This document shows positions 39,024 to 48,884 of a stretch of 64,000 bases of DNA, piece by piece. How positions within the stretch are numbered: the first letter of the stretch is position 1; the number at the start of each line of letters is the position of its first letter. Location of the stretch: contig JADBXR010000008.1 in the NCBI GenBank assembly GCA_020403425.1, positions 206,986 through 270,985 of the forward strand, in the 5' to 3' direction. The notes under the pieces were generated by a model, which was given only the letters and a program-made list of their open reading frames with translations, did no database searches and had not been told where the DNA came from. This stretch comes from Chitinophagaceae bacterium (lineage in GTDB: Bacteria > Bacteroidota > Bacteroidia > Chitinophagales > Chitinophagaceae). The position numbers and the translations under genes were made by a program.

Positions 39024-40709
39024 ATGAACGATACCCAATTTGATGACTTCTTTAACGACAAATTCAAAGATCACGCTGTGCCCGTGCCAGCCGGTCTTTG
39101 GGATAAGGTCGTGGAAGGTCAATTTGATAAGTTCGTGGGCAGTAAACTCAAAGACGCCGAGGCCCCCGTTCCGGAAGGGCTGTGGGAGAAAATCAATGAT
39201 AAACAGTTTGATGGGTTTGTGGCCGGCACCCTGTCCGGGGCTGAAACTACGGTACCCACAGGTTTGTGGGACCGTATCAGTGACGGACAGTTCGACCAGT
39301 TTGTGGCCGGTAAATTACACGATCAGGAAGCACCTGTACCTGCAGGCCTGTGGGAGAAGGTCCGGCCGGAAGAAGAGGACGATGACCGCGTTGGTTTCCT
39401 CTGGTTCCGCTACCCGGCTGCAGCCGTTCTGATACTGGGCATCCTAACTGCGGCCGCCTGGGGCGGATATCTGTATTTTACCTCGCACCAGCAGAAAGCC
39501 TCAGAGACCCCTATCAGTAAAACAATACCTGCCGCGGGTCAATCATCATCACAAAAACCTGCTTCCGGCAACCAGCAACAGGACCTGGGTCCCGCTGCCC
39601 CTTCCCTGTCTGAAGAAAATCATAGAGCTGCTTCAGATGCAGATGTAAACGAAGCGCCATCTATGAGCAACACAAACCTGCCTGGCACCCCCCGGAAAAC
39701 AGGTATCGACCTCTTACGCCCGTCAGATCCATCCGGCAGGGATCTTGCCAACACTATGTACGATCCGTTCAGTAAAAAGGTACAGGCTGCAGACAACCAC
39801 CTGGCAGAAGATACACACGAGGAGGTCATTGAACCTTACCAGCAGAACCTGTTACCGGCATTCATCATACCGACCCTGACGGGTGGGTACGATCTGTCGC
39901 AGAGTCTGATGGACAAACAACTCTCAACCCTTAACCATACCAACCAGTTCAAGAACATCATCATCTGCCCGGCAGACAGCCGCCGTAATACCGATTGGTA
40001 CCTGGAAGCCTATGCCTCACCAGATATGCCATTCAAATCGGTAAGCAATGTATCGGCCTCACCGTTGTTCATGCTGAAGAAAGACAGTAGTGAGAGCATG
40101 CAGGTAAGTTATTCCGCTGGTCTGCGACTGGTAAAGCCCATCACGGATAATATCTTACTGAAGGCCGGTTTGCAATATTCGCAGGCTAACGAAAAATATG
40201 TATACAGAACCGAAAATGAGGTAAAAACCACTACAGTGGTAACGGTACGCACCATCATCCGCGCTCCTGGTGATACGGTGATCGTTCAGGATACCAGCGT
40301 ATTACAGACCATCGGATTCCGCAACAATACCGTACACAACCGTTACCGGAGCTTTGACATCCCGGTTACGGTAGGTTACCAGTTTGGCAATGAGGACCTC
40401 AAATTTGGCATCAACGCAGGCGTAGTGATCAACCTGTCATCCTGGTATCAGGGAGTGATCCTTGATTCTTCCTTGGCAACCGTAACGCTCAACAAATCTG
40501 GCAACAACGTATACAAGAGTAATATAGGATTGGGGCTTTACGGAGGCTTCAGCGTGGTGAAACGTTTGAGTGATGACATGCATGTTTTCTTTGAACCCTA
40601 TTTCCGTTATAACCTGTCAAATATGACCACCCCGCAGGCCAGCTTCCGCCAGCGCCTGAGTGTAGGTGGCCTGGCAGTGGGTTTACGGATCAATTTGAAC
40701 CGGAAATAA
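39024..40709 (+). CDS. putative anti-sigma / outer-membrane-barrel-like protein with four N-terminal 28-aa repeats and one TM segment
   Basis: ATG at 39024 follows the sigma stop; repeats QFDxF...PVPxGLW(E/D)K; TM AAAVLILGILTAAAWGGYLYF; C-terminal beta-rich LSVGGLAVGLRINLNRK. Confidence 0.7.
   Translation: MNDTQFDDFFNDKFKDHAVPVPAGLWDKVVEGQFDKFVGSKLKDAEAPVPEGLWEKINDKQFDGFVAGTLSGAETTVPTGLWDRISDGQFDQFVAGKLHDQEAPVPAGLWEKVRPEEEDDDRVGFLWFRYPAAAVLILGILTAAAWGGYLYFTSHQQKASETPISKTIPAAGQSSSQKPASGNQQQDLGPAAPSLSEENHRAASDADVNEAPSMSNTNLPGTPRKTGIDLLRPSDPSGRDLANTMYDPFSKKVQAADNHLAEDTHEEVIEPYQQNLLPAFIIPTLTGGYDLSQSLMDKQLSTLNHTNQFKNIIICPADSRRNTDWYLEAYASPDMPFKSVSNVSASPLFMLKKDSSESMQVSYSAGLRLVKPITDNILLKAGLQYSQANEKYVYRTENEVKTTTVVTVRTIIRAPGDTVIVQDTSVLQTIGFRNNTVHNRYRSFDIPVTVGYQFGNEDLKFGINAGVVINLSSWYQGVILDSSLATVTLNKSGNNVYKSNIGLGLYGGFSVVKRLSDDMHVFFEPYFRYNLSNMTTPQASFRQRLSVGGLAVGLRINLNRK
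39036..39371 (+). repeat. four in-frame 84-bp (28-aa) tandem coding repeats
   Basis: Units at 39036, 39120, 39204, 39288, each beginning with a QFD codon triplet. Confidence 0.9.
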
Positions 40710-40762
40710 CGATACAGGCAACAAAACCGATACCCCGGGTATCTGATAGATAGTTAGAAATT

Positions 40763-41782
40763 ATGAAGAGAATCGTATACATCATGGTGGGTTTGTCGGG
40801 ACTGTTTCTTGCTTCCTGCAAGAAGGAGTTATCTGACAATTTTACCACGTACTCCAATCATCCGTTGAATGATACGGTCTGGGTGCGGAATGTAGCCAAT
40901 ACCGCTTCTGTGTACGACCTGTTCGAGCTTTTGTACCCCAGGGATTTATTAGTGGACTCCCTGAACGCTGTCAATGGTGGCAAACTGCATTTTGGAGACA
41001 GTGTGGAAGTAGAATTTGCACCCAATACCCTGGTGGGACCGGCCACATCTGGTACACCACAGGGCAATGTGCGGATAGAACTGTTACCGTTAAGAAGAAA
41101 AGGTGATTTCATCCGCGTATTCAGGCCCACCACTACTGCCGACGGCAGCTTGCTGGAAACCGGCGGCGGTTTTCTGATCCGCGCCTTTAAAGAAGATAAG
41201 GAACTGACCCTGGCCAGCAATACCAGTTTTGAATTGAAGTTTCATGATGTGGATACGGCCAAACCTGATATGCAGGCCTTTTATGGAAGAGAGGCCGTAC
41301 CTGCACCACTGAAAGGGATCGATACAGTTTTTTCCTGGGTCCGCGACTTCAACACAGGCTACCTGCCCACCTGGAGCAAGATCAGCAATAACCCATTGAT
41401 CCCATCTTATTACGGCTATGAGATCCAGTCGAAGAACCTTCGCTGGGTTACGGCAGACAGGTATATCGACAGCACGCTTCCCAACGTAAAAGTGACCGCG
41501 ATCCTTTCTCCGAACTTCACCAATAAGAACACGGCCGTATTCGCTGTATTCGACAACCAGAAGATCGTGGTGAACTGCAGACATGATTACGCTTCCCGTT
41601 CCTTTTTTGCCAGGAAGATCCCGGCAAAAAGTAAGATCAGGCTACTCTCCCTGTCAAAGATCGGCAGCGATCTTTACCTGGGTGTGCGTGAGATCAGCAG
41701 CGTATCACTGGTCACCAGTTACACCATTACGCCTCAGAAAAAGAGTTTAAAAGAGATCATCACCTATCTGAATGATCTATAA
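40763..41782 (+). CDS. hypothetical lipoprotein
   Basis: MKRIVYIMVGLSGLFLASCKKEL lipoprotein signal; same operon orientation as sigma/anti-sigma. Confidence 0.75.
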   Translation: MKRIVYIMVGLSGLFLASCKKELSDNFTTYSNHPLNDTVWVRNVANTASVYDLFELLYPRDLLVDSLNAVNGGKLHFGDSVEVEFAPNTLVGPATSGTPQGNVRIELLPLRRKGDFIRVFRPTTTADGSLLETGGGFLIRAFKEDKELTLASNTSFELKFHDVDTAKPDMQAFYGREAVPAPLKGIDTVFSWVRDFNTGYLPTWSKISNNPLIPSYYGYEIQSKNLRWVTADRYIDSTLPNVKVTAILSPNFTNKNTAVFAVFDNQKIVVNCRHDYASRSFFARKIPAKSKIRLLSLSKIGSDLYLGVREISSVSLVTSYTITPQKKSLKEIITYLNDL

Positions 41783-41820
41783 AGGAGTTCATTGTTGAAC
41801 ATATACCGGGGGGTATAGTA

Positions 41821-41842
41821 AAGGGCCGCAGTCGCGGCCCTT
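41821..41842. terminator. terminator between convergent genes
   Basis: AAGGGCCGC AGTC GCGGCCCTT followed by ATTTTATTT. Confidence 0.75.
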
Positions 41843-41845
41843 ATT

Positions 41846-42769
41846 TTATTTCTTGAAGTCGAACAACGTAGCTGTAAAAATAGCCCGCTCCCGTTTTTTG
41901 AAGATCACATCCCAGTTACCCCGGTAGCGGAGTATCTTGGGAACGGTGTACCCGTTGAATTTGGTCATTTCCACCTCCATGCTTACATCAAAATCATACA
42001 CGCCGGCCTTATAACTGAGTGAATAATTACGTGCAAGCACTTCCAGGGTCTTCATATCGAACCAGGTCACCATCTGGTCTACCACCACCCGGTCGCTGTT
42101 CACTTTATCTTCCTTGGGGGTGATGGAAAACACATATACCAATCCACCATGCGATTCCTCTATGTCAAGTTTGTAATCGTACAGTTTATGTGCACTCTCA
42201 TCATAGAGATCCAATTTATCGCCAATGAAAGGGATACCTGGGATCTTTTTGCCCGGGTTAAAGAACAGCATCTTTAGCTGTTCACGGTGTTTGTCCATTC
42301 CTCGCTTGTCGCTAAATCCGTTGAGCCTCCCTTTCACAATATTATTTTCCCCGCAAACCTCCCCTTTGGTAAAAAAAAGGCTTGCGTACAATGCCGGGGT
42401 CATGTAATTGTATTCTTTCTTTCGATCGTAGAAATCGCCGGTCACCGTTTCTTCCAGCACATCCATGGTGCGGCAGTTACCTACCCGGTTCTGGCGGGTC
42501 TTACTGGACAGTGAGGCTTTTACTACCCCCTTCTTATCCAGCATCTTGATATCGTTATAGGAAGAAAATCCAAGGATGCGCAGGTTCCGGAAAGCTTTAT
42601 AGAAAGTAGTATCCTCCTGAATCTGGTTGAGCAGCGTTTTGTAATCGAAGTTATTTCTTACCACCACTTCACTCAGGGTGAATCTTTTTTCATCAATGAT
42701 GACAGAAGTGTCCTGCGCAAGGGAAGACAGGGCACTCAACAAAAACAGGCAGAAAAGGGAATATCGCAT
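41846..42769 (-). CDS. hypothetical exported protein
   Basis: 307 aa with signal peptide MRYSLFCLFLLSALSSLAQ; stop of def overlaps start. Confidence 0.7.
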   Translation of the reverse strand: MRYSLFCLFLLSALSSLAQDTSVIIDEKRFTLSEVVVRNNFDYKTLLNQIQEDTTFYKAFRNLRILGFSSYNDIKMLDKKGVVKASLSSKTRQNRVGNCRTMDVLEETVTGDFYDRKKEYNYMTPALYASLFFTKGEVCGENNIVKGRLNGFSDKRGMDKHREQLKMLFFNPGKKIPGIPFIGDKLDLYDESAHKLYDYKLDIEESHGGLVYVFSITPKEDKVNSDRVVVDQMVTWFDMKTLEVLARNYSLSYKAGVYDFDVSMEVEMTKFNGYTVPKILRYRGNWDVIFKKRERAIFTATLFDFKK

Positions 42770-43347
42770 TACTTGGGAAATATCATTTTATAATCCACTC
42801 TCACTTTGCCTTTACTGATATCATTGAGTTTACCCTGCAGCATTTTTTTCCGGAGTGGCTTCAGGTAATCGATGAACAGCTTACCGTCTATATGGTCGTA
42901 TTCGTGCAGGATCACCCTGGCGGTGATGCCATTGAAGCTTTCCGTATGGGGTTGGAACTGTTCGTCAAGATAATCCATCACGACGGTCTCGGGGCGGCTC
43001 ACATCTTCGCGGATGCGGGGAATGCTCAGGCATCCCTCGTTATAGGCCCACTCCTCACCTTCCAGTGAACGGATCCGGGCATTGATGAATACCCGTTTGA
43101 TGCCGGGTGCATCCGGATATACGCCTTCTTCCTCTTTTTCAAGATTGGCGAAGATCTGGGTGCTGTCCATCACAAACAGGCGGATATCCTTATTGATCTG
43201 GGGGGCGGCCAGTCCCACCCCGTTACTGGCATACATGGTCTCCCACATGTCTTCAATGAGAGTGGCCAGCCCGGGATAACCCGGTTCTATATCCTGGCTC
43301 ACCTTCCGTAAAACAGGTGCTCCATATGCAACGATCGGAAAAATCAT
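42769..43347 (-). CDS. def: peptide deformylase
   Basis: GVGLAAPQI, EGCLSIP, ILHEYDHIDGKLFIDYL. Confidence 0.97.
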   Translation of the reverse strand: MIFPIVAYGAPVLRKVSQDIEPGYPGLATLIEDMWETMYASNGVGLAAPQINKDIRLFVMDSTQIFANLEKEEEGVYPDAPGIKRVFINARIRSLEGEEWAYNEGCLSIPRIREDVSRPETVVMDYLDEQFQPHTESFNGITARVILHEYDHIDGKLFIDYLKPLRKKMLQGKLNDISKGKVRVDYKMIFPK

Positions 43348-43435
43348 GGACTACAGTATTTGCTAAAATGCTGCAAAAATACCGTAAAACGGGCAACCGG
43401 CAAATGGATAAGGGGTATAAATGGTGAACAGCGCG

Positions 43436-46400
43436 TTAATTTGCCGTAGCAGGAACCGGAACCGTAACAGTGATCTCGCAGCCGTGTCCGATCGCTGTTC
43501 TCAGATTGAATGTGCCGTGCAGCAGTTCGGCCCGTTTCTGCATATTGTTGAGTCCGATACCTTTCTGTTTGGCATGGGGATTGAATCCTTTACCATCATC
43601 CCTGATCGTCATCATGATATGATCATCGGACCGGGTCACTTTGATCCAAAGGTTCTCGGCATCAGCATACTTAAGCACATTACCCACCTGTTCCTGGCAG
43701 ATTCGGTAGAGGTTGGTCCGCATTTCATCCGACAACATTTCTTTAGGGAATGCGTCCACTTCCAGCATCACGTGCGGGCGATCCCCGATATTGAATGTGA
43801 GCAGTAAGCCTTCGAAGATCTGCTTCAACGGAAGTTCGGTAAAGGAAGCAGGTGCCAGGCGGTGCGACAATTTCCTGATCTCATCAATGGCCTGGGTAAT
43901 ATAACCCATTGTTTTTTCTACAAATACCGGGCTTCGCTCCTGTTCAACTTTCCTCGACATATCCAGACTAAGTAGAGAGCCCAGTAATATCTGGTTGATA
44001 TTATCATGCAATTCCCTGCCCAGAAGATTCCTTTCCTGTTCCTGCGCTTCCAGTGTGGCTTTGGTGATACGTAGGTTCTCTTCTTTCTGCCAGGTTATAT
44101 CCTGCATGGCTCCAACGATCCGAACCGGTTTCCCGGAATCATCGTAAATGATCGAGGACCTGTCGAACACATACTTATACGACCCGTCAGCGCAACGGAA
44201 ACGGTACTCCAACTGCACATTCCTGAGCTTATGCTCCAGGCAGACAGAGAGCGTATCTTCCACCCTTGCCTTATCATCAGGATGTACCTTATCCCACCCG
44301 AAGTTCGAAGCCTGCTTCAGATCAAAAGCTGTATAACCGAATACATCGAAAATACCGGTATTGAACTGGATGGTATCGGTAACCAGGTCCCAGTCGCGAA
44401 TGGTATCACTGGTCGCTTTTGACACGTTCTCATACAGTTCATTCACCAGTTGCGTCTGCAATAAGGCTTTTTTCTTTTCGGTGATATCATACCGGATGGC
44501 CAGGTATTGGTAAGGTCTTCCCTGTTCGTCCAGGAAGGGTACAATGGTGGTATCCACCCAATAAAGAACGCCATCCTTGGCACGGTTACATACCTCCCCT
44601 TTCCAGATCCCCCCCTTGGATATGGTTGCCCATAACTCGCTAAAGAAAGATTTGGGGTGTTGTCCTGAATTGATGATTCGGTGATCCTGCCCGATCAATT
44701 CATCCACACGATACTTCGAAATGCGGACAAAATTATCATTCGCGTATCTGATGATACCCCGTTGATCCGTAATGGCCACAATGGCCGATTTATCTAGTGC
44801 CAGTTTATAATCCCGTATCTCTTTCTCGGCCTTTTTCCGTTCCGTGATATCCATCAGGGACCCAATGACCCGGTAAGGTTTACCGGTTTCGTCCCTCATG
44901 ATGAATCCACGGTCGTAGATCACCATTTCCTTCTTATCGTTACGTATATAACGATATTCATCTGACCACAATGTCTTACCGTCGTCGATCGCATTCTGGA
45001 GGCCATCCATAACACGTTGTCTGTCGTCAGGATGGACATAGGCTTCCCATTGTTTTATATCCGGCGTAGGGCTGTCGGCCGGCAGGCCGAACAGGATATT
45101 ATAATTCTGATTCCACCAGAGGTCGTTGGTCACCAGGTTCCAATCCCAAAGCACATCGTTGCTCGCATTCGATATCCGGGTAAACCTCTCATTCAGTAAT
45201 AAGAGTTCTTTTTCGGCCGTTCTGCGCTTCTGCTCACGATCTATCACACTTACCGCAAAAGAGATGTCACCTGCACTCTCCAGCAATAAGGCCTCTTCCT
45301 CCTCATCAAAAAAGTCGACGACCGAAGCATACAATGAGAAAACACCAAAAACCTTCCCCTCGCGGAAAAGAGGCAGCGCTATGGAAGACTTGAAACCGAA
45401 TTGCTGGGATACTTCCTTCCAGGGTGTATGGTCAACCTGGGTAAGCAGGTCATTACAGATAATATGCCGGGCCTCCTTAATGGCTTTGATGGTAGGGCTG
45501 TTGGCATCACCCTGTATCTCACGCAAAGAAGTGTTCGGGGCCAGAGGAACAAAATGATTCAGGTCCTGACCTGCATGTGCAATGGGAACAAGTTTTCCTG
45601 TTACCTCATCCAGTTTGCCTATCCAAGCCATGGAGAATTTTCCTACCTGGATAGCGATATCACAGGCTTCCTTGAAAAGAAGATCTTCATTATCGGCCCG
45701 GACGATCATCTGGTTGATGCTGCTGATGAACTGGTACAGGCGGTTTTTCTTCAGGATCAGGTCCTCTGCCTTTTTCTTACCCGTAACGTCCCTTACAAAC
45801 ACATCCAGACCTTCTGCTGAGGGATAAATATGCACTTCGTACCAGAGGGACAAAGGCGCATAATAATCGTAATGCACCCTCCTTTCGCCATCTGCAGCAG
45901 AAGCCCTGTACATTTTTTCTGCTTCTGAACCGATCAATGCGGGAAAAGAATCCCAGATGATCTTACCGACCAGGGAATCCGAATTTTGATGGACGATCTC
46001 GCCCATACGTTTGTTCAGGTACAGGAAACGCCACTCTTTATCCAGCGAGAAATAACCATCCGTGATCCTGTCGAATACATGGTTGATCTGGTTGGTTTTG
46101 CGGCTCACTTCCTGGGTGAGATGCTGGTTCAGTAAACGGAGCTGCTTCTCGGTCTGTTTTTTTTCGGTAATATCTTTGGTCACCGATACCAGACCAACCA
46201 CTTTCCCCTGGTTATTATATACGGCCGAAGCGCTGATGGAAACATGAATGATGCGTCCCGATTTGGTTGGGCGGGTCTCTTCACTCAGAAAATGTCCCTG
46301 CCTGCGGAACTCATTCACTTTGGTACGGTATAGTTCCTGTCCCTCTTCCGAAACAAGCAGTTCATTGATCTTGCATCCGACAGCCTCTTCCTGTGTCCAG

Positions 46401-46555
46401 CCGTAGATCAGTTCTGCCCCTTTGTTCCAGCTTTGGATCACCATATCCGCATCAGTAATGATGATCGCATCAAGGACATTCTCAATGATACGGGCATAAT
46501 ACTCCGAAGATAGCTCCGGTGCGTGAGCAAAGGATGGAGAATAATTAATAATCAT
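43436..46555 (-). CDS. multi-PAS/GAF sensor histidine kinase (HisKA_3-type)
   Basis: 1039 aa, repeated PAS-PAC (DITERKKAEKE etc.), GAF-like segment, LLGRELHDNINQILLGSLLSLDMSR, DDGKGFNPHAKQKGIGLNNMQKRAELL. Confidence 0.93.
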   Translation of the reverse strand: MIINYSPSFAHAPELSSEYYARIIENVLDAIIITDADMVIQSWNKGAELIYGWTQEEAVGCKINELLVSEEGQELYRTKVNEFRRQGHFLSEETRPTKSGRIIHVSISASAVYNNQGKVVGLVSVTKDITEKKQTEKQLRLLNQHLTQEVSRKTNQINHVFDRITDGYFSLDKEWRFLYLNKRMGEIVHQNSDSLVGKIIWDSFPALIGSEAEKMYRASAADGERRVHYDYYAPLSLWYEVHIYPSAEGLDVFVRDVTGKKKAEDLILKKNRLYQFISSINQMIVRADNEDLLFKEACDIAIQVGKFSMAWIGKLDEVTGKLVPIAHAGQDLNHFVPLAPNTSLREIQGDANSPTIKAIKEARHIICNDLLTQVDHTPWKEVSQQFGFKSSIALPLFREGKVFGVFSLYASVVDFFDEEEEALLLESAGDISFAVSVIDREQKRRTAEKELLLLNERFTRISNASNDVLWDWNLVTNDLWWNQNYNILFGLPADSPTPDIKQWEAYVHPDDRQRVMDGLQNAIDDGKTLWSDEYRYIRNDKKEMVIYDRGFIMRDETGKPYRVIGSLMDITERKKAEKEIRDYKLALDKSAIVAITDQRGIIRYANDNFVRISKYRVDELIGQDHRIINSGQHPKSFFSELWATISKGGIWKGEVCNRAKDGVLYWVDTTIVPFLDEQGRPYQYLAIRYDITEKKKALLQTQLVNELYENVSKATSDTIRDWDLVTDTIQFNTGIFDVFGYTAFDLKQASNFGWDKVHPDDKARVEDTLSVCLEHKLRNVQLEYRFRCADGSYKYVFDRSSIIYDDSGKPVRIVGAMQDITWQKEENLRITKATLEAQEQERNLLGRELHDNINQILLGSLLSLDMSRKVEQERSPVFVEKTMGYITQAIDEIRKLSHRLAPASFTELPLKQIFEGLLLTFNIGDRPHVMLEVDAFPKEMLSDEMRTNLYRICQEQVGNVLKYADAENLWIKVTRSDDHIMMTIRDDGKGFNPHAKQKGIGLNNMQKRAELLHGTFNLRTAIGHGCEITVTVPVPATAN

Positions 46556-46765
46556 ACTCGGGCGAGGGGCTACCCTTCTGTTTCATCTTTAAAAATGGTT
46601 CATGCAAAATTTGTATTGCCGATCCGCGATCTGCAATGGGTGCTGATCACAGGTAACAATACCCAAGGGCTTTTCAGGAATATTAGAGGGGGATAGAAAA
46701 TGTTATAACAGGCAACGACCTGTCTTGTTTAAAGATAGACAAAAAAGGGTTACAGAAAACAAATA

Positions 46766-47179
46766 TCAATGCCTGGATTGCAAATATTCCTGCAGCATGA
46801 TGGTGGCCGCTATCTGGTCTACATTCCCCTTGATCCTTCGGTCTTTTTTCTTCATACCCATTTCTACCATGGCACGGGATGCCATTTTGGAAGTGTATCT
46901 TTCATCAACGGTCTGGATGGGTATGGCAGGGAATTCTTTTTTCAACCTGGCAATGGCTGCTTTCACCAGCGGTGTGGCATGGGTGGCGGTATCATCAAGA
47001 TTCAGCGGTTCGCCGATAAGTATCAACTCTACAGGTTCCTGCAGGAAATAATTCTTCAGGAAAGGGATCAGCTCTTTGGTCTCAATAGTGGTCAGAGAAG
47101 TAGCAATAATCTGTAACGGATCCGTCACTGCGAGTCCGGTTCTTTTACCTCCATAATCGATACAGATGATCCGGGACAT
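46766..47179 (-). CDS. ruvX: RuvX/YqgF-type putative Holliday-junction resolvase
   Basis: ICIDYGGKRTGLAVTDPLQ, LILIGEPLN, VDERYTSKMA. Confidence 0.93.
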   Translation of the reverse strand: MSRIICIDYGGKRTGLAVTDPLQIIATSLTTIETKELIPFLKNYFLQEPVELILIGEPLNLDDTATHATPLVKAAIARLKKEFPAIPIQTVDERYTSKMASRAMVEMGMKKKDRRIKGNVDQIAATIMLQEYLQSRH

Positions 47180-47282
47180 ATATGATTGATCGTTTTGGGT
47201 TTAGAGCAGAAAGTTAATGCAGGTTGATCGATTTTCACCACTTACACGTAAGGAACGGATTGCTTTTGCAGAGAAACCTGCT

Positions 47283-48209
47283 TTACATCAGTAACAGGTC
47301 CCCTATCACAAACAGGGCGAACACCACGCTGGCCACCCCATTGGCAGTCATGAAAGCAATGTTCACTTTACTGAGGTCGTTGGGTTTAACAATGGAATGC
47401 TGGTAAATGAGCATACCTACGAACACGGCAATCCCTATCCAGTACAACCAATGAAATCCACCGTAGATACCCGCCGCAACCACACAGGCCGAACTGCCCA
47501 GATGCAACAATTCAGACACCCGCAAAGCTTTGGCCTTACCCATCACGCTGGGAATGGAGTAAAGCTGTTGGGACTGATCGAACTCCACATCCTGCAGTGC
47601 ATAGATCACATCAAAACCGCTTACCCAAAATATAACGGTGAAGGAAAACAGTACTGGCAGAATATCAAACCTACCCGTCACGGCCAGGTAAGCCCCGATG
47701 GGCGCCAATGACAGGCCCAATCCCAATACCAGGTGACAAAGTGGTGTGAAGCGTTTGGTATAACTGTAAAACAGGATCACAAACAAAGCCACCGGCGAAA
47801 GGAAAAAACAGATATCATTGATGAAATAGGTGGCCGTTACGAACAACAGGCAGTTCAGGATCACAAAACGCAGGGCGCTGTTGGCTGAGATAAGGCCTGC
47901 CGGTATCTCCCGGATAGCCGTACGGGGGTTCTTCGCGTCAAAACTCCTGTCAAGATACCGGTTGAATGCCATGGCCGCACTTCTTGCCGTTACCATGCAA
48001 ACCAGCACCAACAGCAATTTCCTCACCCAGCCGGTTTCCAGAAATACCTGATAAAACAATTCTCCTGCCGTTGGCGATTGTACTGCCGTATGCCAACCCG
48101 AAAGCTGTGTATGGGAAGTCCCCAGAAAAAACCCGATCAACGCAAACGGCATCGCAAAAATGGTATGCGAAAATTTAACCAGGCTCAGATATTTCTTTAC
48201 TGTCGTCAT
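47283..48209 (-). CDS. UbiA-family prenyltransferase
   Basis: MAFNRYLDRSFDAKNPRTA (NxxxD motif), YALQDVEFDQSQQLYSIP; eight-ish TM segments. Confidence 0.9.
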   Translation of the reverse strand: MTTVKKYLSLVKFSHTIFAMPFALIGFFLGTSHTQLSGWHTAVQSPTAGELFYQVFLETGWVRKLLLVLVCMVTARSAAMAFNRYLDRSFDAKNPRTAIREIPAGLISANSALRFVILNCLLFVTATYFINDICFFLSPVALFVILFYSYTKRFTPLCHLVLGLGLSLAPIGAYLAVTGRFDILPVLFSFTVIFWVSGFDVIYALQDVEFDQSQQLYSIPSVMGKAKALRVSELLHLGSSACVVAAGIYGGFHWLYWIGIAVFVGMLIYQHSIVKPNDLSKVNIAFMTANGVASVVFALFVIGDLLLM

Positions 48210-48273
48210 ATCATCTAATATTAAAACATTCTATCATTCACTCATCCACTCATTCACTCATCCACTCATTCTC

Positions 48274-48789
48274 TCATCGTACCATCTCCCACAAAACGAT
48301 CCCCGCTGCCACCGAAACATTCAGGGAATGTTTCATTCCATATTGTGGTATTTCAATGCTGCCATCGCACAACGGCAGTACAGCGGCATCTACGCCTTCC
48401 ACTTCATTACCGAACACCAGTGCAATTTTAGCATTTCCCCGGCTGAAATGCTGCAGCGGGATGCTGTTCTCCACCTGTTCGATGGCATAGACCCGGTATC
48501 CTTTTTCTTTCAGGGCCCTTACGGCATCGAGCGTGGTGGGGAAATAGATCCAATCGACCGTTTCGGTGGCACCCAGCGCGGTCTTATGGATATCCCTGTG
48601 CGGGGGTTGGGGCGTATAACCGCATAAGCAGATCCCTTCGGCCAGGAATGCATCTGCAGTACGAAATACGCTACCCACATTATGCATGCTGCGGATATTA
48701 TCCAATACCACCATTACCGGGTTCTTTTCGGCCTGTTTGAAGGCATCCACTGACATTCGACCCAGCTCATCCATGCTCAGTTTTCGCAT
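48274..48789 (-). CDS. TrmH/SpoU-family RNA methyltransferase
   Basis: VVLDNIRSMHNVGSVFRTADAF, IALVFGNEVEGV, IEIPQYGMKHSLNVSVAAGIVLWE; start taken at MRKLSMDELGR. Confidence 0.92.
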   Translation of the reverse strand: MRKLSMDELGRMSVDAFKQAEKNPVMVVLDNIRSMHNVGSVFRTADAFLAEGICLCGYTPQPPHRDIHKTALGATETVDWIYFPTTLDAVRALKEKGYRVYAIEQVENSIPLQHFSRGNAKIALVFGNEVEGVDAAVLPLCDGSIEIPQYGMKHSLNVSVAAGIVLWEMVR

Positions 48790-48884
48790 GGCGCAAAGGT
48801 AGTTCCATCCACTCAAATAAAGGTTCAGCAGAAATGGGGAAGATTGATTATTTTGTTTGATTCAAATCTTAAACAAACCGAACT

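Noticed and set aside
43436-46555. Multi-PAS kinase as a novel photoreceptor or phytochrome
   Set aside because: PAS and GAF-like repeats are visible but no chromophore-binding motif could be identified by eye; multi-PAS orphan kinases are common.
48233-48277. CRISPR-like short repeats
   Set aside because: Repeats are contiguous 16-bp low-complexity units with no spacers and no cas genes nearby; treated as a stop-adjacent tandem repeat instead.
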